A DNA stretch of 14,057 nucleotides from an uncultured Fretibacterium sp. (GTDB lineage Bacteria > Synergistota > Synergistia > Synergistales > Aminobacteriaceae). The position numbers and the translations under genes are program-made. The notes below the pieces were generated by a model. It was given only the letters and a program-made list of their open reading frames with translations. It had not been told where the DNA came from and did not search any database. Positions 6,227 to 13,866 of the stretch are shown here, in pieces; the stretch's first letter is position 1, and the number at the start of each line of letters is the position of its first letter. Where the stretch lies: assembly GCA_937899395.1 (NCBI GenBank), contig CALBPU010000087.1, positions 1-14,057 of the forward strand, in the 5' to 3' direction.

Positions 6227-6257
6227 ACCTCTCAGCTTTTAATTATAACTGAGAGGT
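6227..6257. terminator. 9-bp inverted repeat: terminator after metQ or operator of hicAB
   Basis: The arm acctctcag (6227-6235) pairs with ctgagaggt (6249-6257) around a 13-base loop. On the minus strand it lies 33 bp past the metQ stop and is followed by TTTAATTTTA, a moderate T-rich tract, so a terminator is the simplest reading. The loop contains TATAAT on the minus strand, a possible -10 for hicAB, so the repeat could also be a repressor-binding site around that promoter. A third copy of the sequence (ctctcagt, 6211-6218) can pair with the right arm as an alternative stem. Confidence 0.6.
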
Positions 6258-6289
6258 CTTCTGCAAAATTTTTATTCCTGAAAATTATC

Positions 6290-7117
6290 TTATTTCATGT
6301 ATGGAACAAGAAGCCCTTCGTCCCAACCTACTGGCCTGAAAAATCCGCCGTATAATTTCGACAAATGAGCTTTCATTTCTTCACTCTGATAAGCGTTTAC
6401 AACTTTTGTATAAACATCAAGTTTCGCAGGGTCTTCAAGGTCTGATGTACGTGCAGCGATTAAGTTCCAATATTCCTGCTCACGTGCAAGATCAGCATAT
6501 ACAGCGTCGCTTGCTTTCAAGCCGTAATCAAGAGCATAAGTATCATTGATAACGCCTGCCGCAACATCGGGAAGTGCTGAAGGAATTGCATTAGCTGCAA
6601 GTTCTTGAATCGTGATTTTCTTGTTGTAGGTCTCAATGTCCTCTTTAGTAGGATTAAATCCTGCACCGTCTCTCAAAGTAATTAAACCTGAAGTCGCTAA
6701 AACTTTGATTGCCCTTCCGCCGTTTGTAGGGTCGTTGGGAATTGCAATAACATCGCCGTCTTTAATTTCGTCAAGAGTTTTGATTTTGATTGAGTAAAGG
6801 TTAAGCGGAACTACGAAAGTATTTGCGATATTAGTTATTTTGTAACCTCTGCTTGCGATTTCGTCATTGAGATAAATTCTGTGCTGAAATCCGTTCAAAT
6901 CAATATCACCGTCTGCTAATGCCCTGTTAGGTGTAACGTAATCGGTGAACTGAATGACCTCAAGGTTAATTCCCTGTTTTGCCAACATTTCTTTAACGGG
7001 CTGCCACATCTCATCGTAAACGCTTCCCGTAACTCCGAGCTTAACCGTAACATCAGCCGATGCAGTTGCGATTAACGCTAAAACTAAAACCAATGCGACA
7101 AAAAATTTTTTTGCCAT
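6290..7117 (-). CDS. metQ: Methionine ABC transporter, substrate-binding protein (MetQ/NlpA family)
   Basis: This periplasmic protein captures methionine for import by MetNI. A signal peptide (about 1-21, cleavage after ATASA) precedes a 275-residue NlpA-family protein of usual size. Positions that contact methionine in characterised MetQ proteins are recognisable: FQH at 77-79, Arg135 in NGGRAIKVL, Asn191 in VINDTYAL and Asn218 in YWNLIAAR. Unlike classical MetQ, there is no lipobox cysteine at the cleavage site and no cysteine in the protein, so it should be soluble rather than a lipoprotein. It is the last gene of metN-metI-metQ, 48 bp after metI. AAAGGAAG 12 nt before the start lies in the loop of a weak 6-bp stem (7126-7149). 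Specificity for methionine is inferred from the family and operon. Confidence 0.92.
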   Translation of the reverse strand: MAKKFFVALVLVLALIATASADVTVKLGVTGSVYDEMWQPVKEMLAKQGINLEVIQFTDYVTPNRALADGDIDLNGFQHRIYLNDEIASRGYKITNIANTFVVPLNLYSIKIKTLDEIKDGDVIAIPNDPTNGGRAIKVLATSGLITLRDGAGFNPTKEDIETYNKKITIQELAANAIPSALPDVAAGVINDTYALDYGLKASDAVYADLAREQEYWNLIAARTSDLEDPAKLDVYTKVVNAYQSEEMKAHLSKLYGGFFRPVGWDEGLLVPYMK

Positions 7118-7165
7118 AATAAAAACAACTTCCTTTCGTTAAAAAGTTGAGGATAATTATAATAC

Positions 7166-7843
7166 TTAATGAGTATTTTTTCGTGCAAAAAATTCTCCAA
7201 GCCATTGAACGACACTAACTCCGATTACCAAAACTATAACTGTTACCCACGTAATATCTATCATGTTCCTGTCATGGCCGTAACGTATCGCGAAATCTCC
7301 AAGCCCTCCTGCTCCGACTGCTCCTGCCATTGCAGTTAATCCTAAAAGACTTATTATCGTTATGGTTATTGCTCGGATAATCGGTGCTAAACTTTCACGC
7401 AAATATACCCTGAATATAACTTCAAACGGACTTGACCCCATTGATAAGGCTGCTTCAACTAATCCTTTATCTGTTTGAGCTAATGCGCTTTCAATTTGAC
7501 GTGAAAAAAACGGTGTCGCTCCGAAAACTAAAGGAACTATAACTCCCCTGACGTAAATTGCCGTGCCCATTATCCATCGAGATAAAGGCATTAAAGCTGT
7601 TAGCAAAATTATAAACGGTATCGAACGGAATAAATTTATGATTTTGTCGAGCGTTTGATAAATCGGTCGATTTTCCATTATTCCGCCGGGTTTCGTTACG
7701 GTTAAAATTATCCCGAAAATTAATCCGAACACAAACACTATCGCTCCTGCCCATACCTCCATTAATAACGTATCTCCGCAAGCCTTCCAAAATTCAGGCA
7801 GCCTTTTCATCAAATTCGGAAGCAAAACTTTAAGCTCTGGCAT
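7166..7843 (-). CDS. metI: Methionine ABC transporter, permease MetI
   Basis: This is the inner-membrane permease of the MetNIQ importer. Its 225 residues contain about five hydrophobic membrane segments. They include FRSIPFIILLTAL (72-84) and LGLTAMAGAVGAGGLGDFAI near the C-terminus, both strongly conserved in MetI. The cytoplasmic EAA coupling loop is EAALSMGSSPFEVIFRVYLRE at 130-150, which docks to MetN. The start is supported by GAGGTG about 8 nt upstream, inside the end of metN; the genes overlap by 14 bp, indicating coupled translation. Length and order (N-I-Q) are normal for the family. Confidence 0.96.
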   Translation of the reverse strand: MPELKVLLPNLMKRLPEFWKACGDTLLMEVWAGAIVFVFGLIFGIILTVTKPGGIMENRPIYQTLDKIINLFRSIPFIILLTALMPLSRWIMGTAIYVRGVIVPLVFGATPFFSRQIESALAQTDKGLVEAALSMGSSPFEVIFRVYLRESLAPIIRAITITIISLLGLTAMAGAVGAGGLGDFAIRYGHDRNMIDITWVTVIVLVIGVSVVQWLGEFFARKNTH

Positions 7844-8867
7844 CTTTTATCACCTCAACACGAATATTTTTGCTCCTGTAATATTCAATGGCTTTGTTAA
7901 TTCTCTCTGAAGACCCGTTAAATATTACGACAGTTCCTCCCACCATTACTCCTGCGACAATCTCAACATCTGCGAGAATAATATTAATCTCAATATCAAA
8001 AGCTCTTGAAGCATACGAAATTAAAGGCTCCGAAACTTCCGCATGAACATATACAAGCCTCGCCATTAATTCACCCGGTTTTAATTTCACCATAGGCGAA
8101 TCATCTCGGATTAATGTTTCAATTTTAGACAAATTTGAAGTTGTACGCACGAAATTTTTTGTAACCTGATGTTGAGGAGTTGAAAAAATCGTAAAGACAT
8201 CTCCGCTTTCAATAATTTTTCCAGCGTCCATTACGGCGGCATGGCGGCAAATATTTTTCACGACTTCCATTTCATGAGTTATAACTACGATTGTTAAACC
8301 GAGTTTTTTGTTCAAGTCCTTCAACAGTAGCAAAATCGATCCCGTAGTTTGAGGATCTAATGCGCTTGTAGCTTCATCGCATAACAAAATCGTCGGATCG
8401 TTTGCTAAGGCTCTTGCGATTGCGACACGTTGTTTTTGACCGCCTGATAATTCTGACGGGTAAAAATTTTCTTTGTCGGAAATTTCAACAAGGCTTAATA
8501 ACTCTCTGACACGTTTTTTAATTTCATCTTTGCTCATTCCTTTGAGAGGATAAGCGACGTTCTGAAAAACTGTTCTTGAAGGCATCAAATTGAATTGCTG
8601 AAAAATCATTCCGATTTTTGTTCGTGCCTTATAAAGTTCACGAGGTTTCAATTTCGTCATCTCAACACCGTCGATTTTAACGCTGCCCGAATCAGGTCGT
8701 TCAAGTAAATTTATGCAGCGGACTAAAGTTGATTTTCCCGCACCTGAGAAGCCGATTATGCCGTAAATATCGCCGTCGTTAATTTTTAATGAGACATCAT
8801 TAACGGCATGGACAGAATCTTTTTTTCCCGAATTAAAATTTTTAACAACATTTTCAAGTTCAATCAA
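7830..8867 (-). CDS. metN: Methionine ABC transporter, ATP-binding protein MetN
   Basis: MetN is the ATPase that powers methionine uptake through MetI. The nucleotide-binding domain shows Walker A GFSGAGKST (39-47), Q-loop FQQFNLMPS (89-97), signature LSGGQ (140-144), Walker B ILLCDEATSALD (160-171) and the H-loop ITHEM (196-200). The C-terminal part (about 265-343) is the NIL domain, which in characterised MetN binds methionine and inhibits transport when cytoplasmic methionine is high. This domain is the best evidence that the substrate is methionine. The start codon is TTG (8865-8867), chosen because translation then begins MIELENVVKNF exactly where relatives start; AAGGA lies 12 nt upstream and no in-frame ATG is nearby. 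No SAM riboswitch is visible in the short leader. Confidence 0.97.
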   Translation of the reverse strand: MIELENVVKNFNSGKKDSVHAVNDVSLKINDGDIYGIIGFSGAGKSTLVRCINLLERPDSGSVKIDGVEMTKLKPRELYKARTKIGMIFQQFNLMPSRTVFQNVAYPLKGMSKDEIKKRVRELLSLVEISDKENFYPSELSGGQKQRVAIARALANDPTILLCDEATSALDPQTTGSILLLLKDLNKKLGLTIVVITHEMEVVKNICRHAAVMDAGKIIESGDVFTIFSTPQHQVTKNFVRTTSNLSKIETLIRDDSPMVKLKPGELMARLVYVHAEVSEPLISYASRAFDIEINIILADVEIVAGVMVGGTVVIFNGSSERINKAIEYYRSKNIRVEVIKDARA

Positions 8868-8909
8868 TTAGTATCAAATCCTTTTGCATTAATTATTTTG
8901 CAATTTGTA

Positions 8910-8915
8910 ATTATA
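8910..8915 (-). promoter_or_regulatory. Candidate -10 of the metNIQ promoter
   Basis: The minus strand reads TATAAT about 43 bp before the metN start. The matching -35 position is a T-run without a clear TTGACA, and it sits within the spacer of the opposing ATPase promoter, so the two promoters would overlap. No operator-like repeat is visible. Confidence 0.4.
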
Positions 8916-8922
8916 ATATGGA

Positions 8923-8950
8923 TTGAACACAAAAAAATTTTAGGTATAAT
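8923..8950 (+). promoter_or_regulatory. Sigma-70 type promoter of the V-ATPase operon
   Basis: TTGAAC (8923-8928) and a perfect TATAAT (8945-8950) are 16 bp apart. Transcription would start near 8957 and leave a leader of about 50 nt ending in the strong ribosome site GGGAGGTGA (8992-9000) before the first gene. Confidence 0.7.
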
Positions 8951-9007
8951 TTACCTCGTTCAGGCTGTAAAAATAATATTCATGTATTTAAGGGAGGTGA
9001 ACGACAA

Positions 9008-9337
9008 ATGGCTGATAACCCGACAATCGCTGAGATAAAAGCAGCTGAGATTCAAGCCGCTAATGCAGTACAGAAAGCTAAGGAAGATGCGGTGAAAAAA
9101 TTTAACCGTGCAAGCGCAGATGCTGAAAATTCTTTGAAGGAAGCACGGCAGAACGCAGCTCGAAATTTCAGAGACAGGATACGAAAAGCCGAAGAAGAGG
9201 CCGAGACAAAAGCTAAGGAAGTTTTATCGAAGCGTGAAGCAGAAGCAAAAGCTTTTTACGACACAAACAAAAACAAAATTCAAGCTGCAGCTTCATTCAT
9301 AACGGAAGAGGTGATGAAAAAATATGGGAGTAGCTAA
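9008..9337 (+). CDS. V/A-type ATPase peripheral stalk subunit H/G
   Basis: This is the coiled-coil partner of subunit E in the peripheral stalk that holds the catalytic head against the membrane motor. The 109-residue protein is almost entirely helical and rich in Ala, Glu and Lys with no aromatic core: a long stretch of heptad-like repeats from about 8 to 85 (IKAAEIQAANAVQKAKEDA and on), then a short C-terminal part ending VMKKYGSS. Such sequences are weakly conserved, so the call rests on length, composition and its position immediately before subunit I, as in archaeal ahaH and bacterial V-ATPase operons. The ribosome site GGGAGGTGA is 7 nt before the ATG. It overlaps the next gene by 14 bp. 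Names differ between systems (H, G or ntpF), so I give no symbol. Confidence 0.85.
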   Translation: MADNPTIAEIKAAEIQAANAVQKAKEDAVKKFNRASADAENSLKEARQNAARNFRDRIRKAEEEAETKAKEVLSKREAEAKAFYDTNKNKIQAAASFITEEVMKKYGSS

Positions 9338-11327
9338 GCTGAAAAAGGCGGAACTGTATTACCACAAATCCGTTCATGAGCAAATTGCCGCAGCTTTACA
9401 GGAAACAGGAGCATGTCAAATTATCAGCACTTCTGTTGAAAATCAGACAAAGCCTTCTGATGTTGAAGCTCTGTTATCTGTAACCGAAGAAAAGCTCTCC
9501 GATATTCGTTACCTGAGCAGGACATTAACCCCTCATTATGTTGACCCTGTACCGGCACTCGACAGAATGTTAGGCGAACGTCCCGAAGTTACGATGGCTG
9601 AACTTGAGGAGCTTGCGTCTAAAACGGATTTGAAAACGCTCTGCGACACAACACGAGCAGTTGAACACGAAACAGGTGAAGTGAGATTAAAACTTTCTGA
9701 AGCGAGATTGAACAATTCTATTTTGTCATCGCTTGAATTTTTTGATTGTCCTCTTTCTGTTTTGACGGAAGGAACTCGAACAATTACAGGCTTAGTGGGA
9801 ACTATTAAGGCTGAAAAAATTTCGGGTTTGAGAGCTGCGTTAGGAGATTTTTCGACACTCTCACAGGAAACTGAATTAACAATCGCTCCTTATGATGAGA
9901 AAGATAAATCACAAGATGTTTACGTAGCTTTAATTTATTCTCGAAGTATTGAGAACGAAGTTAAAGACCTCTGCGCAAAAAACGGTCTGTCTTCAATCGA
10001 AATTCCTGCATATTTAACAGGTACTCCGATTGAGGAAAAAGAAAAAATTTCGGGGGTAATCTCTGAACTTGAAGCAAAAGAAACTGAGCTTGCCGAAAAA
10101 ATTTCGGAAATTTCTCAGGCTAATGTGCCGACAGTTCAGAAGCTTTCGGATTATTACAACAGCCTCGCCAATCGTTATAACGGTACTGCGATGAGCGACG
10201 AGACTGAAAGTACAATGCTTACAAAATTCTGGCTTCCTGCAAAACAGTCCGAAGCAATTAAACAGAAGATTGAAGCAATAAGCCCTGAAATCGAGTTGAC
10301 TTTAAGCGATCCTGAACCTGATGAAGAACCGCCGTCGTTATTGGTGAACGGAAATTTAACAAGGCCGTTTAACATTTTGACGGAGTTATATTCATCGCCG
10401 AAATACAGAGGAATAGATCCGACACCGTTATTAGCTCCTTTCTTCTGGATATTCTTCGGAATGTGTTTAGGAGATGCCGGTTATGCTCTTGTAGTTTTTG
10501 GAACGATTATGTACGTGTTCAAAAAATACAAGAAAATTTCGTTAGGCGTTAAAGATTTCATCAAATTATTTTTGTTCTGTTCGGTATCGACGTTTATATA
10601 CGGAGTTATTTCGGGCAGTTTCTTCGGAAATTTCATTGACAGCTTTGTGCCGATTTTAGTTCCGTTGAAAAATTCTTTAATGCTTGTTGATCCTATGACC
10701 AACCCTATGCAGGTTTTAGGCATTTCGTTGTTAATAGGTGTAGTTCATTTGATGTTTGGTTTGTTAATAGCGGCGTATGACAAAATGCGCTCAGGATTAT
10801 TTGTTGACGCTATCGGAAATGATATTTCATGGTTCCTGTTGATAGTCGGACTTTGCTTATTCGGAGTTGGAACAGGCGGAATGATTCCTCCGCACTTTAC
10901 ACAGATTGGGCAGGTTATGGCGATATTGGGAGCTGTAATAATTTTCCTTTATGCCGGAAAAGAGAAAAAAGGAATTATCAGCAAAATTATTTCAGGTTTC
11001 TTAGCTCTTTACGGTTCAACGTCATATCTTGGAGATATTTTAAGTTACAGCAGGTTATTAGCGTTAGGTTTCGGCTCGGCGGTTATCGGAATGGTAATAA
11101 ACCTTTTGGGCGGATTAGCTGCTGATATTCCTTATGTAGGCTGGTTAATTGCTATAGTCGTAATAATCGGCGGTCATATCTTCAGCATTTTAATTAACAT
11201 ACTCGGTTCATTTGTTCACCCGTTAAGACTTCAGTATGTTGAATTTTTTGGCAAATTTTACAGTGGCGGCGGAGAACCGTTTATGCCGTTAAGATTTTCA
11301 CAGGAATTTGTGAATGTTAAAGAGTAA
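9324..11327 (+). CDS. ntpI: V/A-type ATPase membrane subunit I (subunit a)
   Basis: Subunit I is the static membrane partner of the K ring and forms the ion half-channels; its N-terminal arm links to the peripheral stalks. The 667-residue chain has a soluble, partly coiled-coil half (about 1-355) and a membrane half (about 365-645) with seven to eight hydrophobic segments. The membrane half opens with APFFWIFFGMCLGDAGYALV. The essential arginine that opposes the rotor carboxylate is Arg577 in ILSYSRLLALGFG, and GGHIFSILINILGSFVHPLRLQYVEFF near 616-642 carries the other conserved polar residues (His618, His632, Glu640). The ATG at 9324 starts inside the end of the stalk gene, indicating coupling. 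A longer alternative start is not needed. Confidence 0.97.
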   Translation: MGVAKLKKAELYYHKSVHEQIAAALQETGACQIISTSVENQTKPSDVEALLSVTEEKLSDIRYLSRTLTPHYVDPVPALDRMLGERPEVTMAELEELASKTDLKTLCDTTRAVEHETGEVRLKLSEARLNNSILSSLEFFDCPLSVLTEGTRTITGLVGTIKAEKISGLRAALGDFSTLSQETELTIAPYDEKDKSQDVYVALIYSRSIENEVKDLCAKNGLSSIEIPAYLTGTPIEEKEKISGVISELEAKETELAEKISEISQANVPTVQKLSDYYNSLANRYNGTAMSDETESTMLTKFWLPAKQSEAIKQKIEAISPEIELTLSDPEPDEEPPSLLVNGNLTRPFNILTELYSSPKYRGIDPTPLLAPFFWIFFGMCLGDAGYALVVFGTIMYVFKKYKKISLGVKDFIKLFLFCSVSTFIYGVISGSFFGNFIDSFVPILVPLKNSLMLVDPMTNPMQVLGISLLIGVVHLMFGLLIAAYDKMRSGLFVDAIGNDISWFLLIVGLCLFGVGTGGMIPPHFTQIGQVMAILGAVIIFLYAGKEKKGIISKIISGFLALYGSTSYLGDILSYSRLLALGFGSAVIGMVINLLGGLAADIPYVGWLIAIVVIIGGHIFSILINILGSFVHPLRLQYVEFFGKFYSGGGEPFMPLRFSQEFVNVKE

Positions 11328-11368
11328 GATTTTTGTAATCTAATTATTTGAAAGGAAGTAGTTATTAT

Positions 11369-11845
11369 ATGTTAGGACTTTCACTCGCTTTATTTGGAGC
11401 AGCATTAGCAGCAGCTCTTGCCGGTATCGGATCAGCAATCGGAATCGGTGTTGCAGGCGGAGCAGCAGCAGGCGTTATGACCGAAGATCCCAATAAATTC
11501 GGTTCATGCTTAATTCTTCAGGCTCTTCCCGGAACTCAGGGAATTTACGGACTTCTAATCGCATTCTTTGTCCTGAATAAACTCGGCCTTCTTGGCGGAG
11601 CTGGAGCAGTTGCTCTTAATTGGAATCAGGGTCTTCAAATTCTCGCTTCATGCCTTCCGATAGCAGTAGTAGGCTGGTATTCAGCGATTTGGCAGGGCAA
11701 AACTTCAGCGGCATCAATTCAGATGATTTCAAAGAAGCCTGAAGCAATGGGTAAAGCAATTATCCTTCCTGCAATGGTTGAGACATACGCAGTTCTTGCT
11801 CTTCTTACGAGTATATTAATGCTCATGGGAGTACAGGTAGGCTAG
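11369..11845 (+). CDS. ntpK: V/A-type ATPase rotor subunit K (duplicated c subunit), sodium-type
   Basis: K forms the membrane rotor ring that carries ions. I choose the ATG at 11369 (158 residues, MLGLSLALFG) because AAAGGAAG lies 12 nt upstream; a TTG at 11348 would add seven residues but include that ribosome site. The protein has four membrane helices as two c-like hairpins. Only the second has the ion-binding carboxylate, Glu138 in PAMVETYA, as in 16-kDa V-type proteolipids. All residues that bind sodium in E. hirae NtpK have counterparts: Leu53, Thr56 and Gln57 in LPGTQG, Gln109 in WQGK, and Glu138. Sodium transport is therefore likely, though not proven. Confidence 0.95.
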   Translation: MLGLSLALFGAALAAALAGIGSAIGIGVAGGAAAGVMTEDPNKFGSCLILQALPGTQGIYGLLIAFFVLNKLGLLGGAGAVALNWNQGLQILASCLPIAVVGWYSAIWQGKTSAASIQMISKKPEAMGKAIILPAMVETYAVLALLTSILMLMGVQVG

Positions 11846-11864
11846 TCGGGGCAGGTGTTGAGAA

Positions 11865-12443
11865 ATGGCACTTGCAGACATTAAAGCAAAAATTAAAGCC
11901 GATTCACAAGCACAAATTAAAGCTATCGAAGCCGAAAATGACGAAAAAGTCCGTGAAATCAGCCGCAAGGTAAACGCTGAAATTAAGGAAGTTCAGGATT
12001 CTTACGCAGCAAGACTCGGAAAAGAAGAACCAGAAGTTCTGAGACGACGTGAAATTGTTGCTGAACTTGACGCTAAAAGAATTGATTTAGGAGTTCGTCA
12101 AAAATTAGTCGGTGAAGCATTTGATACCTCATTAAAACAAATGGTTGAAATGGCTCCTGATAAATACGTCAAATTTGCCGATAAATTAATGGCTCAGGCA
12201 GTTTCAACAGGCAAAGAAGTTGTGTTTGTCGGCAAAAACGAGAAGCATTTAGATCAGCGTTGGATTGACGGTTATAACGCTTCCCATAACACTACTCTCA
12301 CTCTTTCAGCAGAAAGACTTCCGATTTCGGGAGGATTTATTCTGAGGAATGACAGAATCGACACGAATTGCTCATGGGATATGTTATTGACTGATGCCAG
12401 AGCTGACATTGAAACCGAAGTCGTGAAACGGTTATTTGCGTAA
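11865..12443 (+). CDS. ntpE: V/A-type ATPase peripheral stalk subunit E
   Basis: Subunit E pairs with H/G to form the peripheral stalk and contacts the top of the A/B head. The 192-residue chain has a long N-terminal helix rich in Lys, Glu and Ala (about 1-85, starting MALADIKAKIKADSQAQIKAIE). A globular C-terminal half carries the typical SGGFILRNDRIDTNCSWDMLL (near 154-174) and ends ADIETEVVKRLFA. Length is normal. It follows subunit K by 19 bp, with AGGTG before the ATG, and is followed after 14 bp by subunit C, the standard order. Confidence 0.94.
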   Translation: MALADIKAKIKADSQAQIKAIEAENDEKVREISRKVNAEIKEVQDSYAARLGKEEPEVLRRREIVAELDAKRIDLGVRQKLVGEAFDTSLKQMVEMAPDKYVKFADKLMAQAVSTGKEVVFVGKNEKHLDQRWIDGYNASHNTTLTLSAERLPISGGFILRNDRIDTNCSWDMLLTDARADIETEVVKRLFA

Positions 12444-12457
12444 GGAGGTGCTGGCCA

Positions 12458-13486
12458 ATGAAAGACCGGCAGGCCGTAGGGAATTACGTTTACACCGTAT
12501 CAAGATTAAGGGGAATGGAAAATCATTTACTGGATTCGGCGTTTTTTTCGCGGCTTATGGACAGTTCGGGCATTGATGACGCAGTGAAGGCACTCGGTGA
12601 AACTTCATATTCTCAATGGATTTCTGCGGCAGGAAATGCAAATAATTTTGATAAGGCCATTGATTCCGAAATTCTCGCAACATGTGAAGAATTAAAATCT
12701 TTTGTGCCCGATTCAGAATTGCTTGATATTTTCAGACTGCCTTATGATTTTCATAATGTTAAAGTTTTGCTGAAGGGTTTATTCAAGGTCAGAGGCGGCG
12801 AAACTGAGGGCAGACGTTACGATTTGATTTCAAAGCTCGGAACAATCGACACGGAAGAGCTTACAAATGCAATCGAAACTGAAGAATATGGATTTTTGCC
12901 TTATGGATTAACTGATTTAATTCCTCAATGCTGGCAATTATGGGATCAAACTAAAAATGCTCAGGCGGTTGAGCTTTTAATCGACCATCAAATGTTCAAA
13001 GCTATGTTAAAAGTAGCTGAAGAATTAAATATGCCTGATGTAATTCAATGGGTACGAAACAAAATTGACGCTGAAAATTTGCGCGGAGCTATAAGGCTTG
13101 CGAGAATGAAATACGATTCGGCAAAGGCTCTTCCGTTTTTCCATGAGGGCGGAAATATCAGGCCTGACGATATTGCGAAATTGTTGAACGAACCCGTTGA
13201 GACATGGAGCAGAGTTTTATCCTACACGGATATTGGAGCGGTTTTAACGGCACTTCAGGAGCAGGGCGATATTAAAGCCTCATTAACCGATGTATCAAAG
13301 GCTCTTGATGAATACTTGCTCAAAGTCCTTGAAAAAGCAAAATATTCAATGGACGCTCCTGCGAATGTCCTTCTGTATCTGCTCACAAAAGAAGCTGAAG
13401 CTCGCAATATGAGGGTTGCTCTTGTATGTGTTGCCGGAGGACTTGACCGTGAATTTGGAAGGAGGCTGTTAAGCAATGGCAGATAG
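12458..13486 (+). CDS. ntpC: V/A-type ATPase subunit C (homologue of subunit d)
   Basis: Subunit C sits as a socket on the K ring and couples the central shaft (D and F) to the rotor. The 342-residue, mainly helical protein has the family features: VGNYVYTVSRLRGME at the N-terminus, FRLPYDFHNVKVLLKG near 91-106, and WVRNKIDAENLRGAIRLARM near 198-217. Length is normal. A full Shine-Dalgarno sequence AAGGAGGTG (12442-12450), overlapping the stop of subunit E, lies 7 nt before the ATG. Its last 11 bases overlap the start of subunit F. Confidence 0.95.
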   Translation: MKDRQAVGNYVYTVSRLRGMENHLLDSAFFSRLMDSSGIDDAVKALGETSYSQWISAAGNANNFDKAIDSEILATCEELKSFVPDSELLDIFRLPYDFHNVKVLLKGLFKVRGGETEGRRYDLISKLGTIDTEELTNAIETEEYGFLPYGLTDLIPQCWQLWDQTKNAQAVELLIDHQMFKAMLKVAEELNMPDVIQWVRNKIDAENLRGAIRLARMKYDSAKALPFFHEGGNIRPDDIAKLLNEPVETWSRVLSYTDIGAVLTALQEQGDIKASLTDVSKALDEYLLKVLEKAKYSMDAPANVLLYLLTKEAEARNMRVALVCVAGGLDREFGRRLLSNGR

Positions 13487-13808
13487 TAAACCTATGGCAG
13501 CTATCGGAAGTTACGAAATGGCTTTACCTTTTCAGGCTGTCGGAGTTAGAAGCGTTATTTTAACGCCCGAAAACCGTGGTACATTTGAGGAAACATTAGA
13601 ACAGCTCGCACGTGAGGATTACGCCGTAGTATTTATTCAGGAAGATTTATTTGTTGAATTTACGGCAAAAGTCGAGGAAATTAACGATAAATATCATACC
13701 AGCGTTTTACCTGTACCAAGTCCTTCAGGGGCAACAGGAGCAGGGCTTGCTTCAATCAGAGGAAGCGTTGAAAAAGCTGTCGGTATGGATATTTTTGCGG
13801 AACGGTAA
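13476..13808 (+). CDS. ntpF: V/A-type ATPase central shaft subunit F
   Basis: Subunit F binds subunit D to complete the central rotor shaft inside the A3B3 head. At 110 residues it has normal length and a small alpha/beta CheY-like fold pattern: an early AAIGSYEMALPFQAVGV strand-helix, YAVVFIQEDL in the middle and the typical end SIRGSVEKAVGMDIF. AAGGAGG lies 10 nt before the ATG within the end of subunit C. In most V-ATPase operons A, B and D follow directly; here none follows. The symbol is uncertain because enterococcal nomenclature calls this subunit G and uses F for the stalk. Confidence 0.92.
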   Translation: MADSKPMAAIGSYEMALPFQAVGVRSVILTPENRGTFEETLEQLAREDYAVVFIQEDLFVEFTAKVEEINDKYHTSVLPVPSPSGATGAGLASIRGSVEKAVGMDIFAER

Positions 13809-13866
13809 ATATTAATGATGAGAATAAACTTTGCAATACCTATGGACTAAGTGTAAAAACAATTTC
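13809..13866. other. Short convergent intergenic gap after ATPase subunit F
   Basis: Between the end of subunit F and the stop of the opposing gene there are 58 bp of AT-rich sequence. I see no inverted repeat that would serve as an intrinsic terminator for either gene and no start of subunit A. An 11-codon frame beginning at the ATG near 13815 is too short to call. Confidence 0.5.

Noticed and set aside
7126..7149. Hairpin with the metQ ribosome site in its loop
   Set aside because: The stem has only six pairs, mostly A-T, and leaves the ribosome site exposed; not enough for a regulatory claim.
7491..7790. Minus-strand frame within metI in another phase
   Set aside because: It overlaps the conserved metI frame, has no ribosome site and its translation is rich in Asn, Arg and Ser without a pattern.
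8868..8909. SAM or other methionine riboswitch before metN
   Set aside because: The leader from the putative start to the TTG is only some 35 nt, far too short for an S-box, and no such conserved core is visible in the intergenic region.
8808..9038. Plus-strand frame spanning the metN/ATPase intergenic region
   Set aside because: It is antisense to the metN start, crosses the ATPase promoter and ribosome site, and overlaps the first ATPase gene out of frame.
10829..11125. Plus-strand frame inside subunit I
   Set aside because: It overlaps essential membrane helices of subunit I in another phase and lacks its own ribosome site.
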